This document shows, in pieces, positions 6,712 through 11,419 of a DNA stretch of 11,419 nt. The stretch's first letter is position 1. Each line of letters opens with the position of its first letter. Position numbers and translations under genes: made by a program. Where the stretch lies: positions 2,797 through 14,215 of the forward strand of contig DPVW01000226.1 in assembly GCA_003529325.1 (NCBI GenBank), in the 5' to 3' direction. The stretch is from Candidatus Latescibacterota bacterium. GTDB taxonomy: Bacteria; Latescibacterota; UBA2968; UBA8231. The notes beneath the pieces are model-generated. The model searched no databases and was not told where the DNA came from. It was given only the letters and a program-made list of their open reading frames with translations.

Positions 6712-6738
6712 GAAGTTTGGCAAACTGCGCCAAACTTC
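6712..6738 (+). repeat. Second hairpin, a covarying copy of the nrdJ terminator stem
   Basis: GAAGTTTGGC at 6712-6721 and GCCAAACTTC at 6729-6738 form a perfect 10-bp stem with a 7-base loop. The octamer AACTGCGC sits at 6723-6730 and also in the preceding hairpin at 6692-6699. No T-run follows on the plus strand. It lies between convergent genes and may act as an extra transcript end or stabiliser. Confidence 0.65.
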
Positions 6739-6741
6739 AGG

Positions 6742-6809
6742 CCGGTGCCCCACCGGGCTGTTAGAAGAGCAGATTCCAACCGGCGCTGTCCCCTCCCGGG
6801 GCGGCGCCG
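6742..6809. repeat. Two further GC-rich inverted repeats between convergent genes
   Basis: CCGGTG at 6742-6747 pairs with CACCGG at 6751-6756 over a CCC loop. CGGCGC at 6781-6786 pairs with GCGCCG at 6804-6809, with an inner CCCC/GGGG at 6790-6793 and 6798-6801. The second is ten bases beyond the end of the minus-strand hydrolase gene and may help end its transcript. Neither has a clear T-run on either strand, so a terminator call is weak. Confidence 0.4.
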
Positions 6810-6818
6810 TCTTTCGTG

Positions 6819-7577
6819 TCAGGCTACATCTATCACTAGGCCGTCGTAGGCCAACTCCACATGGTCGGGGAGGTAGTCGTTGGTTTCGTAGTGGTCGAGG
6901 TCGTGGGCCATGTGCGTGAAGTAGGTGTGACGGGGTTTTAGTTCGTCCACGACTTCCAGGGCCTGCTCGATGGTAAAGTGGGTGGGGTGCTCTTTGTGTC
7001 TCAGGGCGCCGAGGACGAGCACATCGAGGCCGCGCAGCATGTTCATGCTGTCCTCGGGGATTTCGCTGCAGTCGGTGACGTAGGCGAAGCGACCGAAGCG
7101 GAAGGCGAGTACTGGCGTGCGACCGTGGATGATTGGGACGGGGCGCACCTGCAGACCGAATAGCTCGAGATCGCCCTCGATGGGATGTAACGACAGGCGG
7201 GGTACCGCCTGGGCCCAAGCGGAGTCGAAGGCGTAGTCGAAGACGCGGGTGATGCGGTCGAGGGTGGGACGATCGCCGTATACGGGGATGGGATCATCGC
7301 GACCGAAACAATAGGCACGCACGTCGTCGAGGCCATGGAGATGGTCGGCATGGCCGTGGGTGAAGAGCACGGCGTCGACGGATCGAACGTCGTTGCGCAG
7401 TGCCTGGGTGCGCAGATCCGGTGGCGTATCGACGAGGATGGAGTGCTCGAAATATTCGACGACGATCGAACAGCGCAGGCGTTTATTGCGGCGATCCGTG
7501 GAGGTGCACACGGGGCACTCGCAGCCGATCCGGGGCACACCCACAGAGGTGCCTGTGCCGAGAAAAGTGATCTTCAA
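6819..7577 (-). CDS. PhnP-like metallo-beta-lactamase-fold hydrolase
   Basis: A 252-residue metal-dependent hydrolase of the COG1235/PhnP type, whose known members are phosphodiesterases acting on cyclic phosphates. The N-terminus MKITFLGTGTSVGVPRIGC is the family's first strand. The two-metal signature THGHADHLHG gives H74, H76, D78 and H79, with later ligands likely in IIHGRTP, VTDCSE and FTHMAHDLDH. C19, C21 and C24 (CECPVC) match the cysteines that hold a structural zinc in E. coli PhnP. The start is a TTG at 7577, supported by the conserved N-terminus and a GAGGA just upstream. It begins 14 bases after the map stop, so the two genes are likely co-transcribed. No phosphonate (phn) genes are nearby, so the C-P lyase role of PhnP should not be assumed. 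Fold certain; substrate unknown. Confidence 0.88.
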   Translation of the reverse strand: MKITFLGTGTSVGVPRIGCECPVCTSTDRRNKRLRCSIVVEYFEHSILVDTPPDLRTQALRNDVRSVDAVLFTHGHADHLHGLDDVRAYCFGRDDPIPVYGDRPTLDRITRVFDYAFDSAWAQAVPRLSLHPIEGDLELFGLQVRPVPIIHGRTPVLAFRFGRFAYVTDCSEIPEDSMNMLRGLDVLVLGALRHKEHPTHFTIEQALEVVDELKPRHTYFTHMAHDLDHYETNDYLPDHVELAYDGLVIDVA

Positions 7578-7591
7578 GTATCCTCAGCCGA

Positions 7592-8368
7592 TCAGGCCGG
7601 CACACCGACGGCGGGTTGACCCACCGGCAGGGTGAGAACACTGGGACCGTCAGCGGTGATTGCCACCGTGTGCTCGAAGTGGGCGGCAAGACTGCCATCG
7701 GTGGTCACCGTCGTCCAGCCGTCGGCAGCGACTTCGACATCGGATGAACCGAGGCTCAGGATCGGTTCGATGGCGTACACGTGTCCTACTTTTAGACGAG
7801 GACCTCGACCGGCGGGACCATAGTTGAGGATGTGCGGGTCCTCATGCAGACCGCGGCCGATGCCGTGGCCTCCGTACTCGCGGATGACGGATGCAGCACC
7901 GGCGATGGCGGCCAGTTCGACTGCGTGGGAGATATCCGTCAGGCGGCCACCGGCGATGGCAGCCTCGATACCGGCATCCAGGGCGGTCCGGGTCGTGGTC
8001 ATCAGTCCTTCCGCCTCGGCGCTGATTTGCCCGACGCCGATGGTGAAGGCGCCGTCGCCGAACCAGCCGTCAAGCTTCACGCCAACGTCGACACAGACGA
8101 CGTCGCCGGAGAGCAATGGATCCTCACGGGGGAACCCATGCACGGCTTCGGCGTTGATGGAAGCGCAGATGCTGGCGGGGAAGTCGTGATACCCTTTGAA
8201 GGCGGGAATGCCACCCTGATCATGAATGGTCGCTTCCGCCAGTTCGTCGAGCTGCTGGGTGGAAATTCCAGGTGCAACTGCCGCTTCGAGCGCCATCTGC
8301 ACGCTGTGTACGATGGCGCAGGCAGCACGAATGTGGTCGATCTCGGCGGCGCTGCGAATGGGGATCAC
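7592..8368 (-). CDS. map: Methionine aminopeptidase, type I
   Basis: A 258-residue enzyme that removes the initiator Met from new proteins in the cytoplasm. The five metal ligands of the pita-bread fold are all present: D94 and D105 (VDVGVKLDGWFGDGAF), H168 (GGHGIGRGLHEDP), E201 (YAIEP) and E232 (HFEHT). The substrate histidine H77 (EAVHGFP) is also present. It has no N-terminal zinc-finger extension. The GTG at 8368 is preferred because GAGGAG lies 11 bases upstream. A TTG at 8377 would add three residues but sits only two bases from that site. It is divergent from topA across an AT-rich promoter region and is followed by the hydrolase gene. It is the only map copy in the window, and no ribosomal-protein or secY genes are adjacent. 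Confidence 0.94.
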   Translation of the reverse strand: MIPIRSAAEIDHIRAACAIVHSVQMALEAAVAPGISTQQLDELAEATIHDQGGIPAFKGYHDFPASICASINAEAVHGFPREDPLLSGDVVCVDVGVKLDGWFGDGAFTIGVGQISAEAEGLMTTTRTALDAGIEAAIAGGRLTDISHAVELAAIAGAASVIREYGGHGIGRGLHEDPHILNYGPAGRGPRLKVGHVYAIEPILSLGSSDVEVAADGWTTVTTDGSLAAHFEHTVAITADGPSVLTLPVGQPAVGVPA

Positions 8369-8395
8369 GAAGTACAAGGCTCCTCGAAGAAATAT

Positions 8396-8433
8396 TGTTT
8401 ATCGTCGTTTTACATGTTTATCGTCGTTTTACA
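8396..8433. repeat. Perfect 19-bp tandem direct repeat in the map/topA promoter region
   Basis: TGTTTATCGTCGTTTTACA occurs twice head to tail, at 8396-8414 and 8415-8433, with no mismatch. Each copy ends in TTTACA; the one in the first copy forms the -35 of the best topA promoter, and the second copy runs into the -10. The stretch is AT-rich compared with its surroundings. Confidence 0.9.
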
Positions 8434-8437
8434 TAAT
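8409..8437 (+). promoter_or_regulatory. Candidate sigma70-type promoter of topA
   Basis: TTTACA at 8409-8414 and CATAAT at 8432-8437 each match consensus at five of six positions with an optimal 17-base spacer. Initiation near 8445 would give a leader of about 125 bases. A weaker alternative is TTGCGG (8467-8472) with TATGTT (8490-8495). No convincing minus-strand promoter for map could be fixed, although TTGACG on the minus strand at 8459-8454 is a possible -35. Confidence 0.6.
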
Positions 8438-8449
8438 GGGTAGGGTGCA

Positions 8450-8531
8450 CGAGCGTCAAGCGCTCGTTGCGGATCACCCATCCCGTCTGTATGTTGGGAG
8501 TCAGGCGGCCCGGGCGAAATGTCTGGGCCGT
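8450..8531 (+). other. Hairpins in the topA leader
   Basis: CGAGCG at 8450-8455 pairs with CGCTCG at 8461-8466. A longer stem joins 8505-8515 to 8521-8531 (11 pairs, three of them G-U) over the loop GAAAT. Neither is followed by a clear T-run. The leader ends without a recognisable Shine-Dalgarno before the ATG at 8570. The function is not known. Confidence 0.4.
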
Positions 8532-8569
8532 GTTCCTTATTCTGACCCGAATCTGTAACGAAATTCGAC

Positions 8570-10852
8570 ATGGGAAAATCGCTGGTAGTAGTAGAGTCGC
8601 CCGCAAAGGCGACGACGATCAACAAGATCCTGGGCAAAGACTTTGTGGTGAAATCGTGCATGGGACATGTGCGTGATCTGCCTCCCAAGGAGTTGGGTGT
8701 CGATGTAGACAAGAATTTCGAACCACGATACGTGACGATTCGCGGCAAAGGCAAAATCCTCACCGAACTGAAGCGTGCTGCCGCCACGGCTGACACCATC
8801 TATCTGGCGACGGACCCCGATCGCGAGGGAGAAGCGATCGCCTGGCATGTTGCGGAGGCGATCTCGCCGAAGGATGCCGACATCAAGCGGATCCTGTTCA
8901 ACGAGATCACGCCAAAGGCGGTGCGTGAGTCCATCGGCAAATCGAGCAGTCTCGATCTGGATAAGGTCAATGCGCAGCAGGCGAGGCGTGTCCTCGACCG
9001 GCTCGTGGGCTACGAGATCAGCCCCCTGCTGTGGAAAGTGATCCACGCCGGTCTCTCCGCCGGTCGTGTACAATCAGTTGCGTTGCGGCTGATCTGTGAG
9101 CGGGATGACGAGATCTCCAAGTTTGAGCCGCAAGAATACTGGTCCATCGATGTCCTTCTCGGTCACCTGTCGGGTGCGGAACAGGTCGTTTTCAAGTCCC
9201 GCGTCCTGCAGTATCAGGGCGAGAAGCTCGAGATCGGCGACCAGGAGACTTCGGACAAGATTATCGCCGATTTGAAGGAGGCGACGTACGATGTCAAATC
9301 GGTCAAACGTCGCGAACAGCGGCGGCGACCGGCAGCACCCTTCATCACCAGCACTCTGCAGCAGGACGCGGCACGCAAGCTGCGTTTTACCGTCAAGCGC
9401 ACCATGGCGGTCGCCCAGCAGCTGTACGAGGGTGTCGATATCGGTGGTGGCGAGACGGTTGGTCTCATCACCTACATGCGTACTGACTCGGTGCGTATCT
9501 CCGACGACGCGATCACCGAGGTACGCGAGCAGATCGGCAAACAGTTTGGCAAGGAGTATGTGCCTGAGAAGCCGAATGTTTACAAGACGCGTCGCGGTGC
9601 TCAGGACGCTCACGAAGCGATCCGTGCGACCTCGGCGGTCCGTACGCCGGAATCGATGAAGCAGTATCTGCAGCCGGATCAGGCCAAGCTCTACAATATT
9701 ATCTGGAAGCGATTTGTCGCCTCGCAGATGGAGCCGCAGGTGCTCAATATCACCAGTGTCGACATCGAAGCGGGGCAGTACACGCTGCGTGCCACCGGTT
9801 CGTCGGTGAAGTTTGCCGGTTTTACGGCGCTCTACACCGAGAGCAAGGAGGAAGAGGAGGAGGAGGAGACGGACCAGGTGCCGGCGGATCTCAAGGAGGG
9901 GGAGAGACTGGAACTGAAGGAACTGCTCCCCGAACAGCATTTCACCAAACCACCGGCGCGATTCTCCGAGGCCTCCCTGGTCAAGGAACTCGAGGCCAAG
10001 GGCATCGGCCGGCCCAGTACCTACGCGCAGATCATCTCCACCCTGCAGGACCGTGAGTATGTGGAGAAGATGGACAATCGTTATTTCGAGGCCACCGAAC
10101 GGGGTCAGACGGTGACCAAGTTTCTCGTGGCGACCTTCCCGAATGTCTTCGATGTCGAGTTTACGGCGAAGATGGAAGACAAACTCGACCGCATCGAGGA
10201 TGGCAAGGAGGATTGGGTCGAGTCGGTGCGCCAGTTCTACGGATCCTGGAAGGGTCCTCTCGAAGAGGCCAATGCGCGTCGCAAAGAGCTCAAGCAATCC
10301 TTCCAGGAACAGACCGACGTCGTCTGCGAAGAGTGCGGCAAGAACATGGTCGTCAAGTGGGGTCGCAATGGTCGCTTCCTCGCCTGTCCCGGGTATCCGC
10401 AATGCAAGAACACGAAACCACTGGAAGAGGAGCGCGAGCCCGCCGAAACGGACGAGGTCTGTGAGACCTGCAGCAAACCGATGGTCGTCAAGACAGGGCG
10501 CTATGGTCGCTTCCTGGCCTGTTCCGGTTATCCCGACTGCAAGAATGTGAAACCCTTCTCTCTCGGTATCACCTGCCCGGATTGCGACAAGGGTGAGATC
10601 GTCGAGAAGCAGTCACGTAAGGGCAAGGTCTTTTTCTGCTGCAACCAGTATCCAACGTGCAAGTTTGCCAGTTGGGACAAACCTGTTAAAGGACCGTGCT
10701 CGCAGTGTGAGGCGCCCATTCTCTACGAGAAGGCGAGTCGCGGCGGTACCTCGTCGTTGCACTGCAAAGTCTGCGACACCCGCATCGAGGCACCAGAGAC
10801 AGATGAGTCGCAAACGCAGGGCGCCGAGACGCAGGACTCGCAGGCGGCCTGA
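8570..10852 (+). CDS. topA: DNA topoisomerase I (type IA)
   Basis: A 760-residue enzyme that relaxes negative supercoils by cutting one strand through a 5'-phosphotyrosine. The Toprim domain starts at once (SLVVVESPAKATTINKILG, E9) and has the acidic triad D82, D84, E86 in TDPDREGEA. The active-site tyrosine is Y302 in LITYMRTDSVRIS. A glutamate run interrupts the central domain near residue 425. The C-terminus has four zinc-ribbon modules beginning at C586, C631, C669 and C710, the first two with the GRNGRFLACPGYPQC type of sequence; the last is more divergent. Length and layout are normal for bacterial TopA. The ATG is fixed by homology, since no Shine-Dalgarno is seen. The xer gene follows after 9 bases in the same frame, which suggests one operon. 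Confidence 0.96.
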   Translation: MGKSLVVVESPAKATTINKILGKDFVVKSCMGHVRDLPPKELGVDVDKNFEPRYVTIRGKGKILTELKRAAATADTIYLATDPDREGEAIAWHVAEAISPKDADIKRILFNEITPKAVRESIGKSSSLDLDKVNAQQARRVLDRLVGYEISPLLWKVIHAGLSAGRVQSVALRLICERDDEISKFEPQEYWSIDVLLGHLSGAEQVVFKSRVLQYQGEKLEIGDQETSDKIIADLKEATYDVKSVKRREQRRRPAAPFITSTLQQDAARKLRFTVKRTMAVAQQLYEGVDIGGGETVGLITYMRTDSVRISDDAITEVREQIGKQFGKEYVPEKPNVYKTRRGAQDAHEAIRATSAVRTPESMKQYLQPDQAKLYNIIWKRFVASQMEPQVLNITSVDIEAGQYTLRATGSSVKFAGFTALYTESKEEEEEEETDQVPADLKEGERLELKELLPEQHFTKPPARFSEASLVKELEAKGIGRPSTYAQIISTLQDREYVEKMDNRYFEATERGQTVTKFLVATFPNVFDVEFTAKMEDKLDRIEDGKEDWVESVRQFYGSWKGPLEEANARRKELKQSFQEQTDVVCEECGKNMVVKWGRNGRFLACPGYPQCKNTKPLEEEREPAETDEVCETCSKPMVVKTGRYGRFLACSGYPDCKNVKPFSLGITCPDCDKGEIVEKQSRKGKVFFCCNQYPTCKFASWDKPVKGPCSQCEAPILYEKASRGGTSSLHCKVCDTRIEAPETDESQTQGAETQDSQAA

Positions 10853-10861
10853 CTCGCTGCA

Positions 10862-11419
10862 GTGCCCGCTCTCACCCCCCGCTCAGCCACCGAGGTCGGC
10901 GTCGATGCATTCGTCGCCGACCTCGATGCGTCTGGGGCAGACGGCCTGTTGCCACGCACACGGCAGGCGTATGCCACCGACCTGAGCCAGTTCGCCCGTT
11001 TCCTGCACACCCACATCGCCGGTCCGACGGTGGCCAATGTCGGCACGGAACATGTCATCGCTTTCAGCGAACACCTCGCCGCCGATGGCAGACAGCCCCG
11101 CACGATCGCGCGCAAACTCGCCGCCATACGCGCTCTCTATGGTTTTCTGCAACGTGCCGGCGTGCGCACCGACAATCCGGCACGTGGCCTGCAACCCTCG
11201 ACGGCGGCGACAGATCCGGTGCCTCTCACGCCAGCACAGGTACGGGCCCTGTTGTTATTGCCACAGCGGGAGACCTTCACGGGCGCGCGCAACCGCGCCA
11301 TTCTGGAATTGCTCTACAGTGCGGGGTTGCGCCTGGAGGAACTGCTCGCAGTCAACCTCAGCCATCTCAATCTCGATGCTGACGGTCTCCTCATCGTGCA
11401 GCGCCAGAGCACCCGCCAC
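10862..11419 (+). CDS. xerC: Tyrosine recombinase of the XerC/XerD family, 3' end outside window
   Basis: The first 186 codons of a tyrosine recombinase, cut by the right edge. Xer proteins resolve chromosome dimers at dif with FtsK. Residues of about 15-100 form the helical core-binding domain (TRQAYATDLSQFARFL, then RTIARKLAAIRALYGFLQRAG and NPARGL). The catalytic domain begins near 121 (LTPAQVRALL), and R157 in YSAGLRLEELLAVNL is the first catalytic Arg. The remaining catalytic residues (the second Arg with its His, and the Tyr) lie beyond the window. The start is a GTG nine bases after the topA stop without a good ribosome site, so translation probably depends on topA. The XerC choice rests on the topA-xerC linkage seen in other bacteria, where hslV and hslU often follow; XerD or a phage integrase is not excluded by sequence alone. 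Confidence 0.85.
   Translation, partial: MPALTPRSATEVGVDAFVADLDASGADGLLPRTRQAYATDLSQFARFLHTHIAGPTVANVGTEHVIAFSEHLAADGRQPRTIARKLAAIRALYGFLQRAGVRTDNPARGLQPSTAATDPVPLTPAQVRALLLLPQRETFTGARNRAILELLYSAGLRLEELLAVNLSHLNLDADGLLIVQRQSTRH

Noticed and set aside
8369..8377. TTG start of map at 8377
   Set aside because: GAGGAG ends only two bases before it, too close for normal initiation, while the GTG at 8368 has an acceptable spacing. The choice changes only three residues.
9074..10402. 442-codon open frame on the minus strand inside topA
   Set aside because: It lies wholly antisense to conserved topA codons, has no recognisable domain, and its length is explained by the codon bias of GC-rich topA.
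10862..11419. Recombinase as the sign of an integron, phage or transposon
   Set aside because: It sits directly behind topA, a known housekeeping linkage, and no att site, repeat or cargo gene is seen.

Overview
The window reads as ordinary chromosomal DNA of a Gram-negative bacterium, fairly GC-rich by eye. An envelope energy-transduction operon (TonB, ExbB, two ExbD proteins) implies an outer membrane. The TonB form (short proline-rich linkers, acidic run, long C-terminal domain with a YPEIARKAGITGTV motif) resembles those common in FCB-type and uncultivated phyla. That placement is an impression, because no taxonomic marker is present. No mobile element, CRISPR array, rRNA or tRNA was seen.

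Layout. (1) Bases 1-3300, plus strand: the 3' part of a TPR protein, then exbB, exbD, a second exbD and tonB. The last three genes are tightly packed, and the second exbD overlaps tonB by one base. (2) 3301-3990: a structured leader, nrdR, and a strong intrinsic terminator. (3) 3990-6710: a good sigma70-type promoter, two candidate NrdR boxes, a long leader and a class II (adenosylcobalamin-dependent) ribonucleotide reductase, nrdJ, whose stop codon lies inside the arm of a terminator hairpin. (4) 6819-8368, minus strand: map (methionine aminopeptidase) followed by a PhnP-like metallo-beta-lactamase-fold hydrolase, convergent with nrdJ. (5) 8369-8569: a divergent promoter region with a perfect 19-bp tandem repeat. 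(6) 8570-11419, plus strand: topA, then 9 bases later a XerC/XerD-type recombinase cut by the window edge.

How the genes work together. The first block builds an inner-membrane motor (ExbB/ExbD) coupled through TonB to outer-membrane transport. The second is a self-contained dNTP-supply circuit: the repressor NrdR sits directly upstream of the reductase, and its likely operators lie between the two genes. Map and the hydrolase form a small housekeeping operon. topA and xer are DNA-topology and chromosome-resolution functions; topA-xerC linkage (often with hslVU) is known from other bacteria.

No wholly new system is evident. The less explained signals are non-coding: the folded nrdR leader that could mask its own ribosome site, the tandem covarying hairpins behind nrdJ, the dyad linking the two NrdR boxes, and the repeat that carries the topA promoter.
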